Shown piece after piece: positions 9,400-16,844 of a stretch of DNA of 64,000 nucleotides; within the stretch, counting starts at the first letter, position 1, and each line of letters begins with the position of its first letter. A program made the translations under genes and the position numbers. This stretch comes from Janibacter cremeus. Lineage in GTDB: Bacteria; Actinomycetota; Actinomycetes; Actinomycetales; Dermatophilaceae. The stretch is from contig NZ_CP115184.1 of NCBI RefSeq assembly GCF_029395675.1, positions 1,488,001 to 1,552,000 of the forward strand, given 5' to 3'. The notes under the pieces are model-generated. The model had not been told where the DNA came from, did not search any database, and saw only the letters and a program-made list of their open reading frames with translations.

Positions 9400-10074
9400 T
9401 CAGTCCTCGAGGGAGGCCTTGCGCGGGCTGAGCACCTCGTCGATGAGGCCGTACTCCTTGGCCTCCTGCGCGGTGAGGTGCTTGTCGCGCTCGATGTCCT
9501 CGCGCACCTGCTCGACGCTCTTGTTCGAGTGCTGGGCCCAGGTCTCCTCGAGCCAGGTGCGCATGCCCAGCACCTCGTTGGCCTGGATCTCGATGTCGCT
9601 GGCCTGGCCGCCGGCGCCGCCGGCGAGCGCGGGCTGGTGGATGAGCACCCGGGCGTTGGGCAGGGCGAAGCGCTTGCCCGGCGCACCAGCGGACAGCAGG
9701 ACCGCGGCCGCGGAGGCCGCCTGGCCGATGACGAAGGTCTGGATGTCCGGCCGGATGTACTGCATCGTGTCGTAGATCGCCGTCATGGCAGTGAACGAGC
9801 CACCCGGGCTGTTGATGTACATGAGGATGTCGCGCTCGGGCTCCATCGACTCGAGCACGAGCAGCTGGGCGATGATGTCATCCGCGGACGCGTCGTCGAT
9901 CTGCACGCCGACGAAGATGATCCGGTCCTCGAAGAGCTTGGTGTACGGGTCGGTCCGCTTCATGCCGTAGGAGGTGCGCTCCTCGAACTGCGGCAGGACG
10001 TAGCGGTTGGACGGACCGGGACGCATCGGGGCGCCGCCCGGCTGGTCGGTACGCAGCTGGGTATCGAAGTTCAT
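9400..10074 (-). CDS. clpP2: ATP-dependent Clp protease proteolytic subunit ClpP2
   Basis: This 224-residue serine peptidase forms a mixed tetradecamer with ClpP1 in actinobacteria. The catalytic serine is in GQAASAAAVLL, the catalytic histidine is in ARVLIHQP, and the catalytic aspartate is near ERDKHLTAQEA. The ATG at 10074 gives the family-like start MNFDTQLR. It lies 32 bases downstream of clpP1 on the same strand, so the two are almost certainly co-transcribed. The longer in-frame upstream extension lies inside clpP1 and is not used. The complex needs ClpX or ClpC as partner, and clpX is the next gene. Confidence 0.95.
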   Translation of the reverse strand: MNFDTQLRTDQPGGAPMRPGPSNRYVLPQFEERTSYGMKRTDPYTKLFEDRIIFVGVQIDDASADDIIAQLLVLESMEPERDILMYINSPGGSFTAMTAIYDTMQYIRPDIQTFVIGQAASAAAVLLSAGAPGKRFALPNARVLIHQPALAGGAGGQASDIEIQANEVLGMRTWLEETWAQHSNKSVEQVREDIERDKHLTAQEAKEYGLIDEVLSPRKASLED

Positions 10075-10106
10075 GGGTGTCTCCTGGGGGCTCGCGGGGA
10101 AGGGAC

Positions 10107-10739
10107 TCACTCGGTGACGGGGTTGTCGTCCCCGCGGCCCGTCTGGTCGGAGCGCTCGAAGACGTGGTCGACGAAGCCGTACTCCATGGCCTCCTGGGCA
10201 CCGAACCACCGGTCGCGGTCGGAGTCCTTGCTGATCTGCTCGACGGTCTGGCCGGTGTGCTCGGCGATCAGCTCGGCCATCTGGGTCTTGACGAAGAGCA
10301 TCTGCTCGGCCTGGATCTTGATGTCGGAGGCCGTGCCACCGATGCCACCCGAGGGCTGGTGCATCATCACGCGGGCGTGCGGGGTCGCGTACCGCTTGCC
10401 CTTCGTCCCGGCCGACAGGAGGAACTGGCCCATGGACGCGGCCAGACCCATCGCGACGGTCGCGACGTCGTTGGGGATCCACTTCATCGTGTCGTAGATC
10501 GCCATGCCCGCGGAGATCGACCCGCCGGGGCTGTTGATGTAGAGCCAGATGTCCTTCTCGGGGTCCTCCGCCGCCAGGAGCAGCATCTGGGCACAGATCG
10601 CGTTCGCGTTGTCATCGCGCACGTCCGACCCGAGGAAGATGATGCGCTCCTTCAGGAGGCGCTGGTAGATGTGGTCGTCGAGGCCCATCCCGCCCTGCGG
10701 GCCGGCCGCGACGATCTCGCTGCTGTTGCTCACGCTCAC
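10107..10739 (-). CDS. clpP1: ATP-dependent Clp protease proteolytic subunit ClpP1
   Basis: This 210-residue subunit is the first gene of the clpP pair. The catalytic serine is in [11 protein letters not shown], the histidine is in ARVMMHQP and the conserved YINSPGG loop is present near residue 57. Two in-frame GTG codons (10739 and 10733) are possible starts. The first has GGAGAAG five bases upstream and is preferred. A ClgR-like palindrome lies about 110 bases upstream, which agrees with the known ClgR control of clp genes in actinobacteria. Transcription from the upstream GH13 operon is blocked by a strong hairpin at 10871. Confidence 0.95.
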   Translation of the reverse strand: MSVSNSSEIVAAGPQGGMGLDDHIYQRLLKERIIFLGSDVRDDNANAICAQMLLLAAEDPEKDIWLYINSPGGSISAGMAIYDTMKWIPNDVATVAMGLAASMGQFLLSAGTKGKRYATPHARVMMHQPSGGIGGTASDIKIQAEQMLFVKTQMAELIAEHTGQTVEQISKDSDRDRWFGAQEAMEYGFVDHVFERSDQTGRGDDNPVTE

Positions 10740-10847
10740 TCGCTTCTCCGCCGTGACGGCGGTGATTGTCGATCGACTGGCTGTGCATCGCCTTCTTGTC
10801 ATTGAGCCTAACGCCAGCCGGGCCGGACTGTTTCCCGTGCCCGGCAC

Positions 10848-10868
10848 GTGTTCGCCGTGAGCGCAACG
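10848..10868. promoter_or_regulatory. Candidate ClgR operator upstream of clpP1
   Basis: The sequence GTTCGCCGTGAGCGCAAC is a near-palindrome of CGC-N5-GCG type. It resembles the published ClgR sites of Corynebacterium and relatives (CGC and GCG half-sites separated by five bases). It lies in the clpP1 leader region. A weak -10-like TAGGCT on the minus strand lies at 10806-10811. The match is by eye only. Confidence 0.45.
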
Positions 10869-10870
10869 CA

Positions 10871-10900
10871 CGGGCGAAGGGGGGCCACCCCCTTCGCCCG
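10871..10900 (-). terminator. Strong hairpin terminator after the GH13/miniprotein pair
   Basis: This is a perfect 13-base-pair stem with a GCCA loop, and each arm contains CGAAGGGGG or its complement. It follows the stop of the 41-residue ORF by five bases on the minus strand and insulates the clpP1 promoter region from upstream transcription. Confidence 0.85.
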
Positions 10901-10905
10901 TGCCG

Positions 10906-11031
10906 TCACCGCAGGAGGAGGTTGAGCACGACGGTGAGCACCACGGAGGCGATCACCGAGAACAGGATCATGCCCAGGCAGCCCATGGCGCCGCCGAGCG
11001 GGCGGATCCGCATGCGGGGCCGCTCGCTCAC
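10906..11031 (-). CDS. 41-residue membrane miniprotein coupled to the GH13 gene
   Basis: A GTG start overlaps the stop codon of the GH13 gene (GTGA), and the frame runs 41 codons to a TGA just before the terminator. The peptide has a basic N-terminus ([10 protein letters not shown], residues 2-11) followed by one hydrophobic helix covering about residues 15-40 and a terminal arginine. It would insert in the cytoplasmic membrane with the positive end inside. I do not recognise a named family. The overlap, the correct strand and the position before a terminator argue for a real gene. Confidence 0.6.
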   Translation of the reverse strand: MSERPRMRIRPLGGAMGCLGMILFSVIASVVLTVVLNLLLR

Positions 11032-13298
11032 GACGCCTCCTGCCTCGGCGGGCTGACGAGGAGCGCGAGACCGGCGAAGCCGTCGAGCTCGACGTGGAAG
11101 CCGTGCAGCTGGTCGACCTCGCCGAAGACGGAGCCGTCGCCCATGTCCATCAGCCGGGACCCGGGCTGGAGGCGCTCGCTGATGACCGTCCCGGAGATCG
11201 GGTCGGCGGAGAAGTTGAGCACGGTCACCTGCAGCTGCCCCGGGACCTGCTCGTACTCGTGCACCATGACGAGCATCGCCGCGTGGGCGACGTCGGGGAC
11301 GTCGACCTGGCGCGTCGTGGCGACGGCGAAGTAGCCGCGCAGGTGGAGGATCTCGCGCAGCCGCGTGACGAAGGAGTCGGGATCCTCCAGCTGGCGGTCG
11401 ACCGGGCCGTAGAGGGTGCGCGCCCGGGGCATCCCGGACGTCGACCACTGCTCGTCGGGCGCGACGTCGAGCAGGTCGTAGGCCGGCCGGTGGATCCACC
11501 GCGTGTCACCCTCGCGCAGGAGGTCCTCGATCTCCTCCGCCGGGATCGGCAGCGCCCCGACGAGGTCCCACCCCGACAGCGCGAAGACGCCGGGCTGGAG
11601 GGCGTTGTACATCGCGAGCAGCAGGTGCGCCCGGCGCACCTGCTCGACCTGCTCGCCGGTGAGTGCGTCGAGGTCGCTGAACCCCAGGGCCCCGGTGATG
11701 ACGGACGCGGTGGTCGAGGCGATCCCGTTGGTCGTGAAGACGAGGTTGTAGGGGGCGGCGTCCCCGGTCAGCGCCCCGGTGAGCTCCGCGCGGACCGTCT
11801 CGGCGAGCTCCTCCCCCGTCACCTCCCCCTCGCGGAAGGTGAACACGTCCTCGCGGTGACGGCTGGCGAAGTGGACGAGCTCGTAGGTCAGCTCGTCGTG
11901 GTTCTGCAGAGCGTGCACCAGGCCCGCCGCGTCGACGCCCAGGCGCTGCGCCTCGCGCAGGGTCAGCCGCAGGAACTCGGTGTCCCCCGTGGCGAGCGCG
12001 TGGTGGTAGGCGGGCCGGGTGATGAAGTCGTAGGACAGGTCGGCACCACCGGCGGCGGTGTCCCGGATGTCCTCGATCGAGAGGTTGAGCTCCTGGAAGG
12101 TGAACCCGCCGACCTTGCGCACCATCGAGCCGATGAGCTGGTTGGCGGCCTCGGAGAGCGGGTGCCCCTCGGACCAGGCCGGCCCGACCTCGAGGGTGCG
12201 CTCCACCCCGAGGAAGCCGTTGGCATCCAGGCGCAAGCCACCGGAGCCGAGGTCACCGATGCTGTGGAGGGCGTCCCCGATGACCAGGCGCATCCCGGCG
12301 AAGGTGGGGTCGAGCCAGTTGATCGAGGGCTGCCCCTCCTTGAAGTAGTGGAGGTAGACCCAGCGTCGGGTCACGCCGTCCGGGCCGGTGACCGGGGCCG
12401 TGGCCGACCAGTTGGTGTCCTTGACCCCGGGCACGTGGAAGATCACGCGCTGCAGCTCACCGATGATGTGCCCGGCCTCGGTCAGGGCCATCTCGTCGAT
12501 CTCGTCGAGGTTGGCCGAGTCCCTGCCCTCGGGGACGTCGGGCAGCAGGTGCCACTCCTCGGGAGGGATGGAGATCATGTGGTAGATCCCCGGGTAGTCA
12601 CCGACGCCGAGCTCGGCGAGACGGAAGTCGGCGCCCTTGCCCGTGTGGCCGGGGACGATGTCGTCGATGACGGTGCCCTCGTGCTCGGCGGCGACCCGGC
12701 ACATCTCCCGGAAGTCCTCCTCGGTGCCGAAGAGCTCGTCGATGTGTGTCCCGATGCGGTCGAAGTGCCCGTCGACGCTCGGGGTCGGGTTCCACCCCGA
12801 CAGCCCTCCGGCCCGCTTCACCGGTCCGGTGTGGACACCGTGGATGCCGATGTGCTCGAACGCGGCCCACAGGTCCGGGTCGGCGAGCGTGCCGAGGAAG
12901 GACTCCCCCCGACGGGTGATCATCGAGATCGGGTAGGCGGTGAACCACACCGATGCCGTCTGCACAGCCGCCCGCGGGTCGGGCTGGGCGAAGGGGTTCT
13001 GCCACATGGAGCCCAGACCACTGAACTGGTTGGCGATCTCCTTGGCGTCCTGGAGCATCGACTGCCCGCAGAGCCAGTCGACGTAGACGGGGTTGGACCC
13101 CTCGGGCTCCCCCGAGCGGACCTGGGCCCGCGACGGCGCTCCCTGCTGGCGCAACCGGGCGCGCGGGCGCAGGCCCTTGGGCCGTGCGGGGAAGAAGACC
13201 TGGGCGAAGTTGGGCTCCCCGGGGTCCTCCACCTCGAGCGCCTCGGGCGCCTCGGGTGCCTCGGGTGCCTCGGGCGGATCCGCGTCGAACTTGCTCAT
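11028..13298 (-). CDS. GH13 maltose glucosyltransferase / trehalose synthase-like enzyme
   Basis: This 756-residue protein belongs to the alpha-amylase clan. Region II with the nucleophile is [11 protein letters not shown], region III with the acid/base glutamate is FTFQELN, and region IV is LQNHDE. It is a divergent group, longer than TreS (about 600 residues), that I recall being annotated as maltose alpha-D-glucosyltransferase in actinobacteria; interconversion of maltose and trehalose is therefore an inference. The N-terminus before residue 60 is acidic and contains a Pro-Glu-Ala repeat encoded by four 9-base units. No signal peptide is visible, so it is probably cytoplasmic. It is translationally coupled to the 41-residue membrane protein. 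Confidence 0.72.
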   Translation of the reverse strand: MSKFDADPPEAPEAPEAPEALEVEDPGEPNFAQVFFPARPKGLRPRARLRQQGAPSRAQVRSGEPEGSNPVYVDWLCGQSMLQDAKEIANQFSGLGSMWQNPFAQPDPRAAVQTASVWFTAYPISMITRRGESFLGTLADPDLWAAFEHIGIHGVHTGPVKRAGGLSGWNPTPSVDGHFDRIGTHIDELFGTEEDFREMCRVAAEHEGTVIDDIVPGHTGKGADFRLAELGVGDYPGIYHMISIPPEEWHLLPDVPEGRDSANLDEIDEMALTEAGHIIGELQRVIFHVPGVKDTNWSATAPVTGPDGVTRRWVYLHYFKEGQPSINWLDPTFAGMRLVIGDALHSIGDLGSGGLRLDANGFLGVERTLEVGPAWSEGHPLSEAANQLIGSMVRKVGGFTFQELNLSIEDIRDTAAGGADLSYDFITRPAYHHALATGDTEFLRLTLREAQRLGVDAAGLVHALQNHDELTYELVHFASRHREDVFTFREGEVTGEELAETVRAELTGALTGDAAPYNLVFTTNGIASTTASVITGALGFSDLDALTGEQVEQVRRAHLLLAMYNALQPGVFALSGWDLVGALPIPAEEIEDLLREGDTRWIHRPAYDLLDVAPDEQWSTSGMPRARTLYGPVDRQLEDPDSFVTRLREILHLRGYFAVATTRQVDVPDVAHAAMLVMVHEYEQVPGQLQVTVLNFSADPISGTVISERLQPGSRLMDMGDGSVFGEVDQLHGFHVELDGFAGLALLVSPPRQEAS
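13241..13276. repeat. Four tandem 9-base repeats in the GH13 gene
   Basis: The unit CCTCGGGYG is repeated four times without interruption. On the minus strand it encodes the [12 protein letters not shown] low-complexity segment near the N-terminus of the GH13 protein. Copy number could vary between strains by slippage. Confidence 0.85.
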
Positions 13299-13307
13299 GG
13301 CACCACG

Positions 13308-14024
13308 CTACGGGGTCGGCGTGCGCGGCGACGCCCCATCGTCCGGAGGGAACTCGCCCGCGTCGCCGGTCGGCGTGCCGATGTGCTCGCGTGCCCACCG
13401 CGGGACAACGAAGAGCGCGTCGGCCTCCGCCGTGACCCGATCCTGCGGGTCACGGATCTCACCCCGGGCGCGCACCTTCCACCCGTCGACCTCCTCGACC
13501 CAGCCACGGGCCACGTGCTCGACGCCGAGCGACGTCGGCCGGCGGTAGGTGGTGTTGAGGTACGCGGTCAGTCCCGGCCGACCGATCCTGGCCGGCGCCG
13601 ACCCGACGACCTGGTCGAGGACGGCCGCGACGATCCCGCCGTGGACGCACCCGGGAGGTCCCTCGTAGCCGGCACCCAGGGTGAAGGTGCAGCGCATGTT
13701 GCCCTCGGCGTCACCGGTGACGTGCAGCGGCGGGGCGATCGGGTTGCGCATGCCGACCATCGGGTTGCCGTGGTCGCGCAGGCGTCCGTCGCTCGCGGTC
13801 TCGATCCCGAGCGGACCGGCCTGCGCGTGCGTGAGCAGCCGCTGCGTGACCTCGCGGACCTCCGCCGCGATGCTCGTCAGCGTCTCGTCGTCGACCCGCG
13901 TGCGCACGCACGCGTCGACCAGCTCCCGCATGCTCGAGGCGAGGTCGGACTGGGCGCGCTCGGTGGTCGCGAGCGCCTCCGGGTCCTCGACGGTGGCGGG
14001 CGAGGCGAAGGCGCCGTCGGTCAT
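13308..14024 (-). CDS. PaaI-type hotdog thioesterase family protein
   Basis: This 238-residue protein has a C-terminal hotdog domain with the GPPGCVHGGIVAAVLDQ helix typical of PaaI/4HBT acyl-CoA thioesterases (about residues 120-140). The N-terminal half contains a helical region of unknown role. The ATG at 14024 is preceded by AGGAGG with six-base spacing, which makes this start firm. It is 9 bases upstream of the GH13 gene on the same strand and could be co-transcribed with it. The substrate is unknown. Confidence 0.75.
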   Translation of the reverse strand: MTDGAFASPATVEDPEALATTERAQSDLASSMRELVDACVRTRVDDETLTSIAAEVREVTQRLLTHAQAGPLGIETASDGRLRDHGNPMVGMRNPIAPPLHVTGDAEGNMRCTFTLGAGYEGPPGCVHGGIVAAVLDQVVGSAPARIGRPGLTAYLNTTYRRPTSLGVEHVARGWVEEVDGWKVRARGEIRDPQDRVTAEADALFVVPRWAREHIGTPTGDAGEFPPDDGASPRTPTP

Positions 14025-14088
14025 GGGGGTCCTCCTGGTGGTGGGTGCTGAACGAGTGTGCAACGTCGCGATCCCGGACGCAACGACG

Positions 14089-15264
14089 TCAGCGCGCGTC
14101 CACCTGCCGCTCGCGCACGGCGGTCACGGCCACGAGGGCGGGCAGGGCCAGCAGGCCGACGAGCAGCAGGGAACGCAGCACACCCACGTGGTCCCCCATC
14201 AGGCCGAGGAGGGGCGGTCCGACGATGAAGGCCACGTAGCCGATCGTGGAGACGACGGACAGCCGGGCGGCCGCACGCACCGGGTCGTCCGCCGCCGCGC
14301 TCATGCCGACCGGGAAGCCGAGGCTGGCGCCGACGCCCCAGAGCACGACGCCGACGAAAGCGAGCGGGGTCGACCCGAGGACGACGAGCAGGGATCCGAG
14401 CGCGGCGAGCACGAAGGTGCCGCGCAGCACCGGGACGCGGCCGAAGCGGTCGAGCAGGCCCACCCCGAGCAGGCGTCCGCAGGTCATCGCGCCGAGGAAG
14501 GTGGCAAAGGCCAGGACGCCGACCCACCCCGGCTGGTCGTGCCCCTCGGTCACGGCGATGGCGATCCAGTCGTTGGCGGTGCCCTCCGTGAGGGCCGCGA
14601 CGAGGACGACGAGGCCGATGACGAGGGTGCGCGGCTCGAGCCAGGCGCTCCCCCGTGCGGTGGGCGTCGTCGGCACCCCGACCGGCTCCTGCGTGCGGGC
14701 GAGGTAGGCGCGCGGTGTGGGGAGACCGACCGCGAGGACGAGGACCGCGGCGCCGGCGAGGTGCGCGAGGACGGGCACGTGCAGGGCCACCAGCCCCACC
14801 GCCACGAGGGCGCCGAGGACCGTGCCACCGGAGAAGCAGGCATGGAAGTGCGGCATGACCGTCCGGCCGAGACGCTGCTCGACGGCTGCGCCCTCGTGGT
14901 TCATCGCCACGTCCCACAGCGAGACCCCGACCGCGAAGACGAGGAGGCCGAGCGCCGTCGCGACGGCACTCCCGACGAGGTCGAGCCCGACGCCGAGGGC
15001 CACGAGCCCGACGGCCGCCACGAGGACGCCGACGGTCGTCGTCCGGGCGGCGCCCAGCGCGGTGATGACGCGACCGGCCATCGGCAGGGCGAGCACGGAG
15101 CCGAGCGCCCCCGCGAGCAGCGTGCGGCCGAGCTCCCCCGGGGTGAGGGCGAGGTCGGTGCGGATGTCGGGGATGCGGGAGGCCCACGAGGCGAAGCCGA
15201 AGCCGTTGACCGCGAAGGTCATGAAGACCGCGGTGCGGGCACGAGGAAGGGGGTCACCACCCAT
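14089..15264 (-). CDS. Major facilitator superfamily transporter (YbjJ-like)
   Basis: This 391-residue protein has about twelve hydrophobic segments. The FASWASRIPDI stretch after helix 1 and the FPVGMSAAADD loop resemble the YbjJ/FucP-like MFS branch that exports or takes up small metabolites, possibly sugars. The substrate is not determinable. The ATG lies inside the loop of a strong hairpin that also serves as a terminator candidate for tig, and its likely Shine-Dalgarno sequence is in the stem. Gene order places it 64 bases upstream of the hotdog gene. Confidence 0.75.
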   Translation of the reverse strand: MGGDPLPRARTAVFMTFAVNGFGFASWASRIPDIRTDLALTPGELGRTLLAGALGSVLALPMAGRVITALGAARTTTVGVLVAAVGLVALGVGLDLVGSAVATALGLLVFAVGVSLWDVAMNHEGAAVEQRLGRTVMPHFHACFSGGTVLGALVAVGLVALHVPVLAHLAGAAVLVLAVGLPTPRAYLARTQEPVGVPTTPTARGSAWLEPRTLVIGLVVLVAALTEGTANDWIAIAVTEGHDQPGWVGVLAFATFLGAMTCGRLLGVGLLDRFGRVPVLRGTFVLAALGSLLVVLGSTPLAFVGVVLWGVGASLGFPVGMSAAADDPVRAAARLSVVSTIGYVAFIVGPPLLGLMGDHVGVLRSLLLVGLLALPALVAVTAVRERQVDAR

Positions 15265-15281
15265 CGGCGGTGACCCCCTTC
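15246..15281 (-). terminator. Hairpin between tig and the MFS gene
   Basis: A perfect 13-base-pair inverted repeat (GAAGGGGGTCACC and its complement) with a ten-base loop starts 18 bases past the tig stop. It can terminate tig transcripts. The start codon of the MFS gene (15262-15264) lies in the loop and the GAAGGGGG stretch that would be its ribosome binding site lies in the stem. Confidence 0.75.
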
Positions 15282-15299
15282 GTCGTGAGGTGGAGGAGG

Positions 15300-16688
15300 T
15301 CAGGCCTTCTCGTCCTCGGTGGTCTCGGCCGACTCGGCCTCCACGACCTCGGCCTCGGCCTCGGCGACCTCGGCCTGCGGGGCGTCGCCCTCGGCACCCT
15401 CGGCGGCCTCGTCCTCGTCGCCACCGGGGGTGATCTCGTCGAGGTCGACCTCGTTGCCGTCGGCGTCGACGATCGTGGCCTTGTCGAGCGCGGCGGCCAG
15501 GGCCTTGCGGCGGGCCACCTCACCGACCATGCCCTCGACCTGGCCCTGCTGGTCGAGCAGCTGGGCGAACTGGTTGGGCTCCATGCCGTACTGCTGGGCC
15601 TGCATCATCAGGTACTCGATGAGCTCGGGCTGGCCGACCTCGACCTCCTCGGCCTTGCCGATGGCGTCGAGGAGGAACTGGGTCTTCAGCGCCTTGCGGG
15701 TCTGCTCGTCGACCTCGGCGCGGTGCTCCTCGTCCTCGAGACGACCCTCCTGCTCGAGGTGGTTGTGCACCTCGGTCTCGACGATGCTCTCCGGGATGGC
15801 GATCTCCGTCGACTCGAGCAGGTGCTCGAGGACCTTGTCGCGGGCCTGGATACCCTGCTCGAACTTCTTCGCCTGCTCGGCCTGCTTGGCGACGTCCTCG
15901 CGCAGCTCGGCGGCGGTGTCGAACTCGCTGGCCATCTGGGCGAACTCGTCGTCGACCTCGGGCAGCTCACGGACCTTGACCGAGTGGACGGTCACGGTGC
16001 AGTCGGCGACGGTCCCGGCCTGGTCGCCACCGGCGAGCGGGGCGGAGAAGTCCTTCGTCTCCCCCTTCGCCATGCCGAGCAGCGCCTCGTCCATGCCCTC
16101 GAGCATGTTGCCGGAGCCGACCTCGTAGGAGACGCCCTCGACGGAGTCGATCTCCTCGCCCGCGGCCTCTGCCTTGAGGTCGATGGAGACGAAGTCGCCG
16201 TTCTCGACGGCGCGGTCGACACCGACGAGGGTGCCGAAGCGCTCGCGCAGCTCGGTCAGCTTCTCCTCGACGTCCGCGTCGGTGACCTCGAGGTTGTCGA
16301 CGGAGATCGTCAGCCCGTCGTAGTCCGGGAGGGTGACCTCCGGGCGCACGTCGACCTCGACGGTGAACTTGAGGTTCTCCTCGTCGGTCATCGGCACCTC
16401 GGTGATGTCCACCTCGGGCTGGCCGATCGGGTCGATCTCGGTCTCGTCGACGGCCTTGCCGAAGAACTCCGGGAGGGCCTCGTTGACGGCCTCCTGGATG
16501 ACCGCGCCCTTGCCGACGCGCTGCTCGATGATCCGCGCGGGCACCTTGCCCTTGCGGAATCCGGGGACCTGGATCTGGTCACCGATCGACTTCAGGGCCG
16601 CGTCGACGTGCGGCTGGAGCTCCTCGCTCGGGACCTCGACGGTCAACTTGACCCGGGTCGGGCTGAGGTTCTCGACGGCACTCTTCAC
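15300..16688 (-). CDS. tig: Trigger factor, ribosome-associated chaperone and prolyl isomerase
   Basis: This 462-residue protein binds nascent chains at the ribosome exit. The ribosome-binding loop is GFRKGKVP (about residue 44), followed by a PPIase domain with the SYEVGSGNMLEGMDEALLG region and a C-terminal helical chaperone domain. The last 50 residues are very acidic (repeated Glu/Ala/Val), longer than in many homologues. The GTG at 16688 gives the family start (KSAVENLSPTRVKL after the initiator) with GGAG eight bases upstream. Order tig upstream of clpP1/clpP2 on the same strand is a common bacterial arrangement, here interrupted by three other genes. Confidence 0.95.
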   Translation of the reverse strand: MKSAVENLSPTRVKLTVEVPSEELQPHVDAALKSIGDQIQVPGFRKGKVPARIIEQRVGKGAVIQEAVNEALPEFFGKAVDETEIDPIGQPEVDITEVPMTDEENLKFTVEVDVRPEVTLPDYDGLTISVDNLEVTDADVEEKLTELRERFGTLVGVDRAVENGDFVSIDLKAEAAGEEIDSVEGVSYEVGSGNMLEGMDEALLGMAKGETKDFSAPLAGGDQAGTVADCTVTVHSVKVRELPEVDDEFAQMASEFDTAAELREDVAKQAEQAKKFEQGIQARDKVLEHLLESTEIAIPESIVETEVHNHLEQEGRLEDEEHRAEVDEQTRKALKTQFLLDAIGKAEEVEVGQPELIEYLMMQAQQYGMEPNQFAQLLDQQGQVEGMVGEVARRKALAAALDKATIVDADGNEVDLDEITPGGDEDEAAEGAEGDAPQAEVAEAEAEVVEAESAETTEDEKA

Positions 16689-16803
16689 TGCAGGCACTCC
16701 ACACGATCTGGACGATGACGGGGGTTGGGGCGGTGGCTCTCGGGTCGGGTGTCGACCGTCGGGCGCACACGCACCGTCCCGGCTGGCCGGGACACGAGAA
16801 ACC

Positions 16804-16833
16804 ACTGTATCGGCTGGAATCGCACAGGCCGAA
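16804..16833 (-). promoter_or_regulatory. Candidate tig promoter
   Basis: On the minus strand a TACAGT hexamer (16804-16809) and a TTCGGC hexamer (16828-16833) are separated by 18 bases. They lie about 115 bases upstream of the tig start. An 8-base perfect inverted repeat (16776-16793) follows in the leader and could be an operator or a transcript hairpin. The promoter is a by-eye match. Confidence 0.3.
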
Positions 16834-16844
16834 TGCGCGGGTGC

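Noticed and set aside
11094..14051. 985-codon plus-strand frame across the GH13 and hotdog genes
   Set aside because: It crosses two genes with clear family motifs on the minus strand and has low-complexity Val/Asp/Gly/Arg content.
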